Below, one piece after another: positions 37,732 to 51,757 of a stretch of 64,000 bases of DNA. The position numbers were made by a program, and so were the translations under genes. Origin of the DNA: Druceiella hillmani (lineage: Eukaryota; Arthropoda; Insecta; Lepidoptera; Hepialidae); NCBI GenBank assembly GCA_039881145.1, contig JAYKKI010000015.1:25001001-25065000 (forward strand), given 5' to 3'. The notes below the pieces were generated by a model. It was not told where the DNA came from. It did not search any database and saw only the letters and a program-made list of their open reading frames with translations. Positions within the stretch are counted from its first letter, which is position 1. Every line of letters starts with the position of its first letter.

Positions 37732-38083
37732 GAAATAAAATGAAAGTTTAAGAAATTAAAATATGACTACGAAAAAATACGAAAAAAATTTTCAGAGCTA
37801 TCGCGCGTAATATACTATCTAAATAACAACAAAATATTTAAAAAACAACAAAATATTTAAAAAGTCTGACTGTTGTGCATTATATGTCAAAAATAGACCT
37901 TGACTACGAAAAGAGGCATTATTGTGGGATATATTTTCTCTTTTATTGTTTTTTAATTTTAAGTTTTCAAGGATTTTTTTTATATTTTGAGTTGGTTAGC
38001 TTCTGCACACAAACTATTGTGTATCTTGTCTCATATATTTTCGTAGTCAGATTTTAGTTTTTTAAACAGTTATTTTATCTTTC
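37732..38083. mobile_element. MITE-like hairpin element, about 350 bp
   Basis: The left end (AAATTAAAATATGACTACGA, 37755 region) matches, inverted, the right end TTTTCGTAGTCAGATTTTAG (38037 region). The inverted match covers roughly 37732-37780 against 38033-38083 at about 80-85% by eye. An internal CTTGACTACGAAAAG near 37900 repeats the core word. The interior also has two tandem copies of AACAACAAAATATTTAAA (about 37827-37862). No coding capacity was seen and the target-site duplication is not clear. Confidence 0.5.
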
Positions 38084-41000
38084 TATTCCATTCTATTTAT
38101 ATTTATGCCTATAAAACAATGTGGCGTACATTTAAAGGTAAATAAATGCACCCATTAATATTTTATTTTTATGGGATGTTTTTAAATGTACAGAAAAAGT
38201 AACTAAAAACAGAAAAGAGGACAGAATCTCTTTTTTACCTAAATGATACGAACAGAGCATAACCACAAATTATATTCAGCCAAAATTGTATGCTCCCTCA
38301 ATAATTTTAAATCAAATTAAAAGGGACGAATCAGTAAGTTATTGCGTTTCTTTACATTAATATTTTTAAATTTTAATGCCGATATGATGTAACACGTGTC
38401 GTTTCTCCTAAGATAAAGTTAGAGACTAGGGAAAACAATGAGTAATCGATTCTGGAGTTCTAGAATCCTATCTATCCTCCTGATATTGAAGTTGACTTTC
38501 TTGTAAACTAAACAAAGCTCATTAGCGCTGTCATGGTAATATAACTTTATGATGGATTGCTTTCATAATTCCGCTGTGTATTACGTCATTCTATGGAGAG
38601 TATTTGAACTTGTTATTAAAAGATACCTAGAAGTCAAACTTGAACATTGAACTAAATATTTAAAATTTCGTGAGATCAATTATTCAAATTAATAGAAGAT
38701 ATGAAAGAAGGGTCACTACAAATACATTGTACGTGTAAAAAATTAATTTTATTGCATGGGAAAAAATTTTCATTAACAAAGCACGATAAAAACCACCAGT
38801 AAATTTGAATACATTTCATTCGAATTTAGTAGAATACAAACTTACATTACTTACTTATATTTCATACTTCGTTTTATTAAAATTTATTTCATTCTAGGAA
38901 TAATCAGACGTTATAAAAAGAAAATGGTGCTGTTGTCTTTAATTTAGAATTATTTTTAGAAATCTTATTTTGAAGAACATACTTTGGAATCCTCATCATT
39001 ATTGTCGCAGATATCGCTATATTAAAGGCATAAAATTTAACCATAGGATATTAATTTTTAAAAGTAAATATTAAATAAAATATAAGTGAATCAAAATTAT
39101 ATCAGAGTTAAAAACCGACATTAAACTATTTTCACGTGTATTTGCTTTACATTTTTGTGAATAGTAGAGGAGATAACTTGACGATTTAGTTTCCTATTTT
39201 ACTAGCATACACAAGCGTAATTATATTTTGTGTTTATCAATGGATGTTGTAAAATTATGAACCACGATTACATGATGAGGAATGCCAACCAACTGCGAGT
39301 TGATTTGATACACCGTTATACCACAAATCTAAATGAATTTTTAATTATCTTAGTCTTGTGTAAAGTAAAATAAATAAAAATAATTTTGTTTAATCTTTAA
39401 CATTTAACCATTTCACTAAACTTGTTTTATTGGTGTTATAAGTGTCGTTAATCTTCAACTTAATATTTACAATTTTGGATATTACGTAATCGAGAAAGAT
39501 AAACTAATATTTTGTTTCCGGATTCCGTTAAATAATAGAAATTAAATGTTATAAATACGGTTCTACGTTACTAATTCATTGGATCTTTTAAACCCTTATA
39601 AGGAGTTTAATACGTCCTGATAAGAAATTTATTAGTCGGCAGACATGAATAATATGTCAATAATAAGCAATACAATGCTTGTAGAAACTATTCTTTTCCT
39701 AAAAATATAAATAATTCCACATAAAAATACAATATACAAAAATTTTGTGTGCAGTTGATTCTCAAAAGAAATTATTATTATATTGTATTTAATTTTCACA
39801 TATAACCAAATTTCCGAAATCTTTTACACCGTACAAATGTGGTATCTACAGCAATTATTTTAAAGTGTAATATTTTTATTTTACTCAGATTAACTAGTGA
39901 AACATACATCAAAAATTATGTCAGTAAAATTTAAATTGTTTGATAACAGCTTAGTCTAATCGCTAATACATTCACATTTCTTAATATTCATTTATAATTA
40001 GGAATGTTTCATAGTTTCCACGTCTGTGACTTAATATAAAAATAATGAAATTTGTTCACTAAAGACATTTGTTTCAATTATTTCAAATTGAACACTCATA
40101 CCGGACTAGAGAATTTGAATACCTGTTTAATATTAAGCAGTGAAGTATATATTCAAATAAAATCCACATGATATTAGCAAAGTAATTTCCATCCCGTTGT
40201 ATAAACTTAATGACATAGGTCTACAACTTAACTGTTGCATCTAAATAAAATATATCTTTCCATATTAAATTACGTACACCACGCATCTCCTCTGAATAAT
40301 CCCACATCGATATGCCCGTCGCAAAGGATAAGGACTAATAAAAACGAGCATAATAATATGAACAGTAGTGAACCTTCAAGCACTTTTCGTTGAAGCACCC
40401 TATTTGGGATGGTTATATGCGTTATATGGCTTTGGGCTTCGTAAATAGGAAGCATTGTGACATTCGATGGAAACCGTGTTTAGTTATAAAAAATAATGTG
40501 GGGTGTTCACGATAATGGTCTCCTTGCTGCAGATCTCCTCAAAAATTGAATGTGTATGCATACACAGTCGGGTATTATGCAAAAAAGTGCTGAAATCGCC
40601 GGATTCCAATAGCCCTTTCCATAAAATCTATGAAGGTAGCATGTAAATACTGTATAGGATTTATCTAATACATGGGTGCAAAATGTAAATATTCGTATAC
40701 ATACGTAAGGTTTTACAGGACAATTTAAAAAACATGTCGGAACTAATTTATAGCACGACAAATTTTTTCGAAACCTAAACCAAAAATCAGGTTCATCTTG
40801 AAATATACCTTCCTATTTTTTCATGCACGATATTTGTGATAATCCAAATAATGGTCAAAATATTTTAGTTTCATCGTTTGTATATTTTTTATGTTATTAT
40901 ATGGCTGTTTTTTGCGTCATATTCACTCAAACAAATATTTAGGAAAAAGGCTAATTGCTTCACCATTTTAATTTTTTAAACAGATTTGTATATTAGATAT

Positions 41001-41687
41001 GAATATGCCTACATAATAAATCAAGTATATTAAAATTTATTTATTGAGAATTATCTTGCAAATAGAAAAAATTCTCCTTCGATACAATAAATATACCTTC
41101 AATACATAATCCTAATTCGTTTAATTCATAAAAAAATACATAAAAAAAGCATAAATTAAATACATTAAAATTATTATATAAGACTTGCTGGAATAAGAAC
41201 ACAATTTTTTCCTAGTTTCGTATTTTTACCATAACAAAATTGTTAAAAATTGGATAAAAATCTAAAAAATAAAAATCATACAATCAACTGTGTCCAAAAT
41301 GAATTTTTTTTTTCAATTTTCCATATATTTTAAACATGAAATTACAAGGAATAAATCTTCTATTTTCTTCAATGTGATGCAGATGGTAATCTTATACACA
41401 GACTAATACAACCTACACTGAAAAGTTTTAATACAATTTCACTTCCTGAAGCGTCTTCACAAGTTGTTTCTGATTAAAATGAAAATCTACCTTTGTTAAG
41501 TCTTCCTATAACCACTAATTGATTATAAAGATTTGTATTATTCCGACCTTAATTATGCATATTATATTTAAACAAGTTAAGAAGCCTCATAAATTAATAC
41601 ATCAGAAATTCGACCAATATCATATTTTTTCTGATCGCAGGTCGTGACTCAATTAATTAAAGATCCGCGATCGATACCCTCTTTAAT
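38084..41687. other. AT-rich non-coding stretch
   Basis: No gene was recognised and no microsatellite or tandem array was noticed. Short - strand frames at 40270-40455 and 40507-40761 match nothing known. Confidence 0.5.
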
Positions 41688-41936
41688 ATGTTATTAAAGA
41701 GATATAATTATGTTATTATGCTTCTATTTAATATGCTCAAAAGTCCTCAGAGTTCTAATTATTTTATTCCTTTGGATTACTTTCTGAAAGCTTGCTCTTA
41801 CCAGTTATATTCAAACATGCCTCTTAAAAAGTCCTTTATTGTCCAAGCAGCAAAACTTTGGGTTCAATTAAATCTCGATGCTAGGAAAACAACTTCGGTA
41901 AATGTTCACAAAGATCTAGTGAAAAACTCTACTTAG
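41688..41936 (+). pseudogene. Probable LINE reverse-transcriptase C-terminal fragment (CR1/Jockey-like)
   Basis: The + frame ends with SFIVQAAKLWVQLNLDARKT followed by TSVNVHKDLVKN. The spacing of aromatic/Leu-Trp, Leu, Ser-Val-Asn and the Lys-x-x-Leu tail resembles the end of CR1/Jockey-type ORF2 proteins, where a WN.LP segment is followed by SVN.FK..L. Upstream of about 41750 the sequence loses this character, with no reverse-transcriptase core, so the copy would be heavily 5'-truncated. 5' truncation is usual for LINE insertions. No poly-A tail or target-site duplication was identified. The call rests on motif spacing only. Confidence 0.4.
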
Positions 41937-44900
41937 AAGCAGAGCGGATCCTCTGCTGCGTTCATTAGCCAGACATTCACAGACTCTTAAACTATTATTA
42001 AACTTCGTTCGTAACGTCTATGTAAAAAAATAATTACATCTTTATCTGACCATAGTCAAATTGCAAGATTTAAACCAGTTCGGTTTGAAGAACATAGGGA
42101 AAATAGTTATCGGAATATTACAGAATATTAGCGATTTATTAAATTACGTTGTCTTCATTAATGTATGAATAAACTAAGTTAGTCATTGTTTATCCATATA
42201 ACTTTCACACGAAACTGTTAAATTAAACAATAAGTTATAAAATAAATAAAAATAAAATAAAATTTTCTCGTGATGTAATACCACACTGATAATAGTTACT
42301 AAATAATACGGTAAAATAATTACCATAGAATTATGTATAATGAAAATGATTGTCTTTTTCATGCTTCGTTAACATTATAGGTTTATTTCACTATTAAGAT
42401 GTGACGGTATATACAGAATCTCATAAGCTTCATTTTTAATTTTTCACATTACGGTGAATTATTTCTGAAGGTAGGAAATAATGAAAGAACAGTATTAAGA
42501 TTAAATTTTTGTTTTTTTTATGAAACATATTTGATAACTGATAACTTCTAAGTGTAAAGTTTTTATCGATAATACCAAACTATGCCTTAGTGGGGAAATA
42601 AGACTGTAGATTTATTGAGGGAACTCTATAATATTTATCTTACCATTCAGCTAACAAATCTTGCTGTTTCCGGTTTGGAAAAAGACGAGCTTACGTCATT
42701 ATTTGAGAAAAGGGCTTTAAAAGATAGAAATTTATCAAAGAAAACATTGATTCATATGATATATCAGTTATATAAGAGTTACATGAACGTTATTTCATTT
42801 AAACTACTGTTAAATATGATTTCGTCAAAGTTTATTCATATTCTAGTGGTTTACAAATCACGAAGAGTAAATGGCGCTATTAGGCTTCCGATGTTCATGA
42901 AAAAGCCCAAAACTCAAAACCACCGCCCAAAGCTCCAGATATTTTTTTTAAATGTGTACACAGTTTATCATAATTTATGTTAATTTGGCCAGTGTACATA
43001 TAATTAAATATTTTGTTATAAAATAAGGCGCTAACTCTTGTAATATTTAGTTTTTCTTCAAAATATCGAGTTGACTATAAAGAGTCTAAATCATTAAATC
43101 AAAATAATATATTTCAGAACTTAAATATGATTTATATAGTAAAAACATTTCAGTCATTGAAAAATTCCTATCAGCATCAGAAAAAATGAATTCATTTTAG
43201 GAAAATTTAAAGTTAAAGGTGCCTATTACGGTTATAATAAAAGTGCCTATTACGAAAAAATATGTTGTCTGAAGTAATAATAATCAGGCGATGAGAGAAC
43301 TGACAGTTATATAAAGTTCAGGAATTGAAGCTCCTTCCAGCAGAATAAACTTGCTATGACTTAATTAATATCCATCAGCTTCTTTGGATATCTGGATCTA
43401 TTTTTTTCAATTTAAAAACAATAACCATAGTAATTGTATTCTAAGAATAACTGGGTATTAGCTCCCATCTTCTAACCGGATATAGTATCTCCATCTACGT
43501 GGCTGCAAAATTTTAATCCAGAAGGAAATAATTGTTCAAATCTTGAATATGTAATTAGTTATAACCACTTATTAAATTACCCAACATATCGTGATGGTAC
43601 ATGGGTAGCTTATTGAGGATAATTTTTTATTGCTATAGTCGTCATTAATATACCCATTGTTATTTCAAACATTTTGACGTATATCGTAAAAGCATAGCAA
43701 AATTTGTCAGCAAAGTGTTTTCACTTGATTAGATTAGAATAATATTTCAATTCATTTATCCTTATTAAATTTTACATCAGTAAGTATTTAGTATAAAAAA
43801 GTGTTTTTAATTGACATTTACAAGGTATAATAACCCATCATGCTCTTACCTTTCATTTAATGTGTAGCAGGGTTATTCAATGACCACGGTGATCCATCTC
43901 TAAATTCGTTATTTAATATCATAGGTATCTGAATTAATTTAAAGCGCGAAGTCAGTGTTTATATACTTGGAATTTTGGAGGCCCTTAGACCAATTTGCTA
44001 ATGACGAATGACATGAATAACTTCCACTTTTGAGTTCTATTCTTAGACTCATTATGATTTTTGCCAGTTATTCCATGACCGACGTCAGGCCGTAAAAAAA
44101 GTGGTTTGCTTCTAAAGTCCATTATGTGCGCTTTAGTTTAAAATACTTTTTCAAGTTTTTTTACCACATTTAGAATTATAGTAATTGAGCTCGTTCAGAG
44201 AGTGGTAGAAAACATATAATTTTTTTCAGATGCAAAACATCTGGAAAAATTATTCTATAAACTTTTCAATATTATCGAATGTACTATGAGGTTTCGCAAG
44301 TAGTTTAATATTTTCTGAATATCGGTGTCCATTTAATTTAAACAAAATTTTCAGTGATAGCATAAAGAGATACGTAGATATTATAACGTTAGCACGAAAG
44401 TATGAGTAGTTTTTGACTCTCAGTTTAATAAGGTAAATAAAAAATAAAAAAACTTACCTATTTTTAAATGATGATGAATTTACGGGTCATGTTAACTGGG
44501 ATTTTTTTAACCTTATCACTTTGTGAATCTGATCTATACAAAATATGAAAATGTAAAAAAAATATTTTATCGCCTCTTTTTAAAATAAATTTATTTATTC
44601 AGCTCAAAAAATAAACAATTGAAATTTAAACATAAAAGAAATTTTTCAGCTTTCAAGCTTTCTCACAACCAATATATTATAAACCATGTAAAATTATTGG
44701 TAGGAATAATTCCAAAAATTCAAACCGCGTGCAGAACTTAGTATCACGTAATTATATTTATTGAGATTTCAAGACGTGTTTTTTGAAAATATTAGTTTTA
44801 AACCTTTTAACATATTAAAGTTTAATAAGCATGAACTATCAAAAGTTTTCATTAGGTCGCCGCTTTTAAGATAGCTTATCGTTAATAAATACATACGTAT

Positions 44901-47026
44901 ATTTACGCGATTGAGAAATCATTAAGGTGATTTATTGTGCACTTAATAGCCAGATGAGTAACCGCACTAGTTATATGAATGTACGATATGCCAGGTATAT
45001 TTCTATTTCATAGAATATTTAAAAGGTTAGTAATTAATATAATAATCAATGAGTTAATTTACTAAATAAATTCGTTCTTTACAACGTTAATGAATTTTTC
45101 ATTGCTGATTTTTTCAGCTGACATACCTCAGAATATCGACTATTACGTATTCGTACGTATCGTATTGGAACACATATTTATGTCAAATTTAATAACATTG
45201 AATTCATTCACCTATACAAATGTATAAACTTTATTAATATTTTGCTCTTTGAATATTTGTTTGCTATCTTAATCATTTCTTTCGGTTATAGTTTAAAAAG
45301 AGAAAGTAAAGTCCGTCTAAGATTTTTTCCCTGTTTTGTTCTTCCATCTTCCTATTTCTTTAATTTTCACTTCAATAGGTCATAATTAATAACTTCATCG
45401 TAACACTGAAGTTATCAATATGTCTTGTTCAAGATTTGAAACTATCCACGTCTGTATATGAACTGTTAATTACATGCGTATCCTTAACTTATTTAGGCTT
45501 GTAATTATAAAAAAAAATTAATGGAAATATTAAATTCATCACAACATAAGGAAATACGGTCCATAAGTTTAGGACCGTCAATGTTATTTTTCTTGGATTA
45601 AGGTTTCCTAATACAGAAAACAAAACCGTAATACAATACCCGCCCGCTTTCATTCAAATATTATTTTGCATAAATTGACTTACCCAGGCATCTGAATAAT
45701 TCACATATTGATTCATTTTAGAGACAAGTACTGAATGCTGTGTTGTTTCAATTTATTAATTGATAATATTTTGATCAGACAATTGAAAATTTCGTTTATA
45801 TATTATGTTTCATTCGCAGTTTTGTTAATGTGGACGTAACGGAAGAGATAAAAACCGAATTTAAGCCCCAAAATACTGTTTTTAGAAAAGTCCTTAAAGT
45901 TATATGTGAATTAATATATCATACATAAAACGGTTCGTTGTTGGCAGCTGCTTACTTGCTGGTCAAAGACAGACTGTACATACATGGAAAAGTGTGCAAT
46001 TTATATTTAAAAAATACAAAATTTTAAAAACTCTTATCATTTATAACTTAAAGTAAACAGTATTTTCATTCATCGTAAACAAATCGTTCACTGGTACAAT
46101 CGGGATTAGTTGGTTGACCAGGTGAATAAGTTATTGTATTGTAAAAAGATAATGGCTTTGTGAAATATATTGCTATGTGTGTAGAAAGTTATGGTATAAC
46201 AAATCGTGGATATAATTAACGCCTTTTCGATAATTGCAGAGTAGCCTCTTTTTGAGACTACAGAGAGGAAAAGGATAAGAGTGAACGAAGTAAAGTAGTT
46301 TGTCAATCTAAGGGTTATATAATACTTTAAGATTGACTAATATTAAATTAAATTTTTTTAATATAAGTAAACATTTCCTATTTAAATACGATATAAACAT
46401 CATATTAAAATTAAATAATAATTGGGACACAATGTAAGATTTGTCCTTTTTTCTTTCCTTTTTTATTAAAAAGGTTAAACCATGTACATAAATGTATTTC
46501 ATTTTACCATTTTCAAAATCAAATAATTTAGGTATTTGAATAAATTCTTTCACATGAACTAATACAGAGTATAGAATCATTTCTTTTGCTCTTAAATACA
46601 AATTCGTTTATAGTTAGCCAAGTAATACAATTTTTGTTACAGTTAATCGTAATAAACGAATGATTTTCACCTCAAATTAAATATTTTTCTGTGACAAGGG
46701 ATTTTTTTTATTACAAAAAAATGCATGACTCTATAGTATACACATTACCACGTCACATTTAGTGTTTTATAACATTTTTTTTCATATATAATAGACATCT
46801 TATACTGATGAAAATTTTCGTCCCGGCGGTAACATCAGTATGTTACGATAAACGTAAAGTACATGTTTTTCATTTAATTTTAAGCTAGGCATTTCAGTTT
46901 TGAATATATTTATAACAGCATGTTTAACGTTTAATTAATGGTTTTTACCTGCTACCACTTTCAAATGTTTGATCTAATATTGTAAAAAGAACCTATCAAT
47001 AACAGCTATAAGTTACACGTAATTTC
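41937..47026. other. AT-rich non-coding stretch
   Basis: The 122-codon + frame at 42615-42983 starts at TTG. It reads partly protein-like (SGLEKDELTSLFEKRALKDR), but no family is recognised. The word GTGCCTATTACG occurs twice at about 43219 and 43242. A 97-codon - strand frame at 46308-46601 looks like a chance AT-rich frame. Nothing else was noticed. Confidence 0.5.
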
Positions 47027-47405
47027 TTAAAGCATAAAATTACTAGGATGCATCATCTTTGTTATCAATAAGCCAGTGGATAAACTTAAAAGAACTTGCC
47101 CAGATCAATCTCAATATTTATGTTGAAACTTAGAAAATATTGTGGGCGCATGCTATAATTTCAAAAATGTAACATTAGATCCGTATTTCATTAAGGTGTA
47201 GTATTATTAATATGCATCATATTTGTTATTAATATGGCCATAGGTAAACTTAAAAGAACTTATTTAGATCAATCCTAATATTGATGTTGAATCTTAGAAA
47301 ATATTGTGAGCGCTTGCTCTACCTTCAAAAATGTAACATTAGATTGATATTTTAATGTAATATTAGATTGATATTGCTATACTTTCAAAAATGTAACATT
47401 AGATT
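47027..47405. repeat. 164-bp tandem duplication plus a partial third copy
   Basis: Copy 1 (47027-47190) and copy 2 (47191-about 47354) share the series GCATCAT.TTTGTTAT, TAAACTTAAAAGAACTT, AGAAAATATTGTG.GCGC and TCAAAAATGTAACATTAGAT. A short third piece repeats the last word at about 47383-47402, after a TAATATTAGATTGATATT pair. Identity between copies 1 and 2 is about 80-85% by eye, so this is an older duplication than the one at 52.4 kb. Confidence 0.88.
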
Positions 47406-47429
47406 AGAAGTATCAAATAAATAAATAAA

Positions 47430-47471
47430 TCTGTATAAAATACTTGGAGACCACCAAGTATTTTATACAGA
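47430..47471. repeat. Perfect 18-bp hairpin
   Basis: CTGTATAAAATACTTGG and its exact complement CCAAGTATTTTATACAG are separated by AGACCA. One further T:A pair makes the stem 18 bp. It directly follows the 164-bp duplication and a short (AAAT)n run. Confidence 0.95.
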
Positions 47472-50160
47472 CGTATAAGTTTGTTTTATTCATATAGTCA
47501 TTGTAAATTTTCTTTTAAAATAAACGCATATTCTTATAAAAATATGCACAAAATAAATTTAACAACCATTGGTAGAGTTCTAATTATTTGTTTCTTTCAA
47601 GTTTAATTGGAAATATCAAAGCGATTAATTTAGTAATTATATGTTGAAAGTTAACTACGTATATAACAACTCAATTAAAAACTTTATTTTGTTTTTTTTT
47701 GACTCCTAAAAATAATATTATATTCAGATAAACGAGACCCATCTTAAAAGTAAAGAATGGAGCCTAATGCGATATTTTTTATTTGTATCGAATACCTCAC
47801 CTTGTAACTTGACGTCATAATAATCGCAAGATAATGTAAACAAACGATTACTGGAAATCAGTTGATAATGAAAATCCTTATCAATTACGCTCTAAGCTAG
47901 TACAACCGAATTGCTTTTCTCATTTACACTTAATGAGAAAAACGGCAATTACCCAGTTCAACAGTTTGAGTTAGATTTTTTTGGTAAGGTTTTCATGTTC
48001 ATTATATAATTTTTGCTTTAGTATTTTAAATGACATTTGTGAACGTATAATACAAAAGTTTATATTGCCTAATTTTTTGTTAACACAAATTATGATAAAA
48101 GTAAATTATGAAAAGTAAATATCCAAATCAGGTTTTTGCTTGAATGGTTAATATTTTCATATGGATTTCACAAAGATCATGTCAAAATTTGGGATAAAAC
48201 TAGAAAATTGTAATTATCTCTGGCCATATAGATATCATCTGGCCATATAAACTATCTTCCGCAAGGTAAAACGTGGTGATGGTCCTTTATAACATGGAAT
48301 ATAATAACATTATTATATTGCAAAGTTCTTCACAAATGGTTAGGACCTCGCCGCTGTCATATAATTAGATATCTATTACACTAAACGTATCTCTCATCTC
48401 ACTGCAGTTGTTATAAACTACTAGTAAATATAATTTAATGGAAATATCAAAATTTTAAAACTCCTTACTCAGTAATTTTACTTATCGCATATTGAGATCA
48501 GTAATCTTAAATTGTTTTTCGTTTTATTCATATATTCATTTCTTGTAATCTTTCTTTGCATGTTTTCATTTAATATTCTAATCTAGTCTGTTTAAAGAAA
48601 CCAAGTTTCTATCATAACCTAATTTTTTTTCAATTTTTCTTTCCTGTCGTTGTAGATTTAATGTCATGAGTAAAAAAAATCATATCACTTCAACCATTTA
48701 AAACGGAAGACATCTTTCTACCCTATACTCCAAATTCTCCTCAAACAACATACGTACTAACGCTGCATCAGCTAAAACAAATAGATAAATTGATAAACTA
48801 ACAAGGCTCGCGGTCGATAAATCTCTTTTCGCCGTCTTGACTCCCGCCGCTATATAAATTCCTCCCATCTGTTTCAACACATTCTTTCTCACTAAACTAC
48901 TCTCAAAGCCAACATCCATTTGCGCACATCGTAAAAGTAAAAGTTTTGTTCTCGTCCTTTATCATGAAACTGGAACTGAGGGAAAAGTCGAGTCACGCGA
49001 TAATGAGCCAATTATTCACATAATAAACCTATGTTCCTCGTATTTTTTACAATTTGTAACCTCTAAAAATTCTGTTAATTGATGATGAGTCTTTTCATAT
49101 CTATGAAATATCTGAAATTAAATAATGATTAACCAATTAACCAAACAAAACTCGACAGTAGGAGGAAAATAGTAATTAACTGAAGGCAATTTGTCCAATT
49201 AGAAGCATAATTTTTATTATGAGATGTCACATTAAAAAATGTAATTAATTTATATTGCAGATTAATTGTTTTATATTTTAATCTTACAATAATAACTATA
49301 ACAATGCCGACGCCGATAACATGGGGAAAATATACAATTAAAAACAAGGGGTCTGGTAACAATAAGGACAACATTTTGAGGAGCAGCATCATATATATCT
49401 TATATTCTTAAGAAATGTTATTAGTAATTTTGAGTATGCATGTTGTGCAAAATGAATTATGCAGTCTATCATGATTGCCTCCCATAATTATTTATTTAAA
49501 CAAAATAACTGTGCAAACATATATTTTAAATTCAACGGAATTTTGGAGCAACTTCCGACTAAAAATTGCAACAATTACAATGAATTAGAACGATTTATAT
49601 GAATTAGTTCCAAGGAAATTAAAAAATGTAAAAAAATGTAAAAAGAAAATGTAAAAAATAAAAAGTAGTATTTAGTAAAAAAAATTTTATATTTTCAGAT
49701 TTATTTTCCCACGAACTCATAAAATTGATTAAGTTTTGTACAGAAACAATAAATTAACTACATGCTAGCAATAAATAAACTGCTGTATTTTCTCTTGGAA
49801 GTCAGTGTGAATTACTTACATACTTCGAACAATTGAAATTTTTCCCTTATGAAAATAAGAATATATTCACTTACTTATCACGTGCTCTTAATTTAGTTTA
49901 TTTGAAATGTAGCGTCAAAAGTGTTTATGTGATCTCTCGCCCATGTACGGTCGCTAATAATAAGCAAAATTCGTTTTCTATCCATCAAACAATTAACAAG
50001 GAAAATATAAGCAATCTTATTTCCCAACTAGCATGGTGTGGAATTGCGAAAAACGAAAAGGCAAGAATTGTTACGTTACTCTGCCAACAGTCGATGTGTC
50101 CCTTTTGTTTGTTTAGGCTACTAAAGGCGCAGTCGTCCGTGTTACTGATATGGAAAAGAA
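47472..50160. other. AT-rich non-coding stretch with one less AT-rich patch
   Basis: The patch at about 48698-48930 is less AT-rich and carries a 73-codon - strand frame reading GGIYIAAGVKTAKRDLSTAS, with no recognised family. An A-rich low-complexity run with repeated AAAAATGTA words lies at 49620-49685. A 142-codon + frame beginning at 49833 runs into the (TA)n tract. Its N-terminal 105 codons are unrecognised. Confidence 0.5.
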
Positions 50161-50178
50161 TATATATGTATATGTATA

Positions 50179-50229
<51 letters not shown>
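50161..50229. repeat. (TA)n microsatellite
   Basis: TA run with GTATATATGTATATG interruptions at its left end. It opens long Tyr-Ile frames on both strands that are not genes. Confidence 0.97.
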
Positions 50230-50232
<3 letters not shown>

Positions 50233-51703
50233 ACAAATATGAAATTATTAAACATATTTAACATACTGTCCTTCAGTTCCAACTCCTCTTAGCTTGTTAT
50301 TACTAAATTTGTTTGATCATTGCCTTATATTATTTTATTCTTAATTGATCATATTATTAATTGACGACAGTTCTTTTAATACGTATTGCTAATTTTTAAA
50401 TGATATTCCCATTAATCGATGGAAAATAATGACGAATAATGAAAACAGGTATAATCGATTTGAAAAATTTACGTAATTAATAATTGTAATGGATAATTGT
50501 AATGTAATAATGTACTTTACATAACTGTCATACAAATACAGTAAAATGCAATAGTGTTTGAGACAAATGTTACATATGAGTTAAATTGATAGTTTGGCTT
50601 AGAGTGTTAGTTTGTATTAACTGATATATTTCAAGTGTTAAAATGCCTGTTTAACAGCAGGCTTATTACGGGGCTAGACAAAAAAATTATGTCAACAATA
50701 ACATATCGTACATTTGTTTGTTTTCCCTTGAATAAATATCTCACTTTCCATTACTGCCCATTAAATAGATTGATTTTGATGATTTTCTATATTTGATAGA
50801 TATACGCCGCATTCTTTTAATAAAAGATTTGAACAACGTTCCTTACACCAATTTAAATTAATGTAAATAACCATCTTTTACAACAACATTTTTAGTTCAC
50901 CCGAAATTCTGCAAACAATTTATAAAATGTATCGCCGTCCTGTTCTCATGCATATTACAATATTCGTATGAGTGAGAAACAAAGTGGTCGTTACCATTAT
51001 CTCTGCATATGCGATACGTTGTATTTGCATTTTTAGTTTTATGAAATATTTAAACGGTTACGAGACAACAGACTAAATTCTACTAAAAGTACATATAATC
51101 CAACATTTGCAAGAAAACTAAAGATTATTATTGTTAATAATAAATATGATAAGAATACATTTAACACTTAACGATCAGTCTTACCCAGACAATTGCATAC
51201 GTACAAAAACAAACACATACAAATATACAACGCTGGAACGTAAGAAAAAAAAGAAGGGCAGACAATAAGATATAAATTGAGATAGAAGGAGAATGCTATA
51301 AAAATATGAGTTAGAGTTATGATATAACAGTAGATTACATTTCAGTAGCAAAAATTTCTAAAAGCTTTGTGTAAATGATACTAGAAACATTGTATAATAA
51401 ATATTTATCACTGTTTCGACTTAACAAGTAATAGATTTCATTAAGAAAACTAACGGAGAAGATATCAAAAATAAATGTAATTATACCATTTAATATTTTA
51501 TAAGTTCATGCCTTTTATTAACTGTCCCATTACTCTTTAAGCATATAGTAGTAGTAGATACATATTTAAAAGTTCTCATTTTGTTCCTTTATTTCAGGGA
51601 TTTTTCGTTTTTTTTGTTTGTAAAATTATTGTAAGGCTTTGAAATTATGTACCAGGTTGCACATTAAATTAAAATATTGACAATTACCTAAATCATTAAA
51701 ACC

Positions 51704-51706
<3 letters not shown>
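50230..51706. other. AT-rich non-coding stretch
   Basis: No gene or repeat beyond simple A/T runs was recognised. Confidence 0.5.
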
Positions 51707-51753
<47 letters not shown>

Positions 51754-51757
51754 TAAT
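51707..51757. repeat. (TA)n microsatellite
   Basis: TA run bounded by GCATAT on the left and ACATATATAATTC on the right. Confidence 0.97.

Noticed and set aside
49833..50261. 142-codon frame on the + strand
   Set aside because: Its last third is the (TA)n tract read as Tyr-Ile; the first part has no recognisable family, splice context or typical codon bias.
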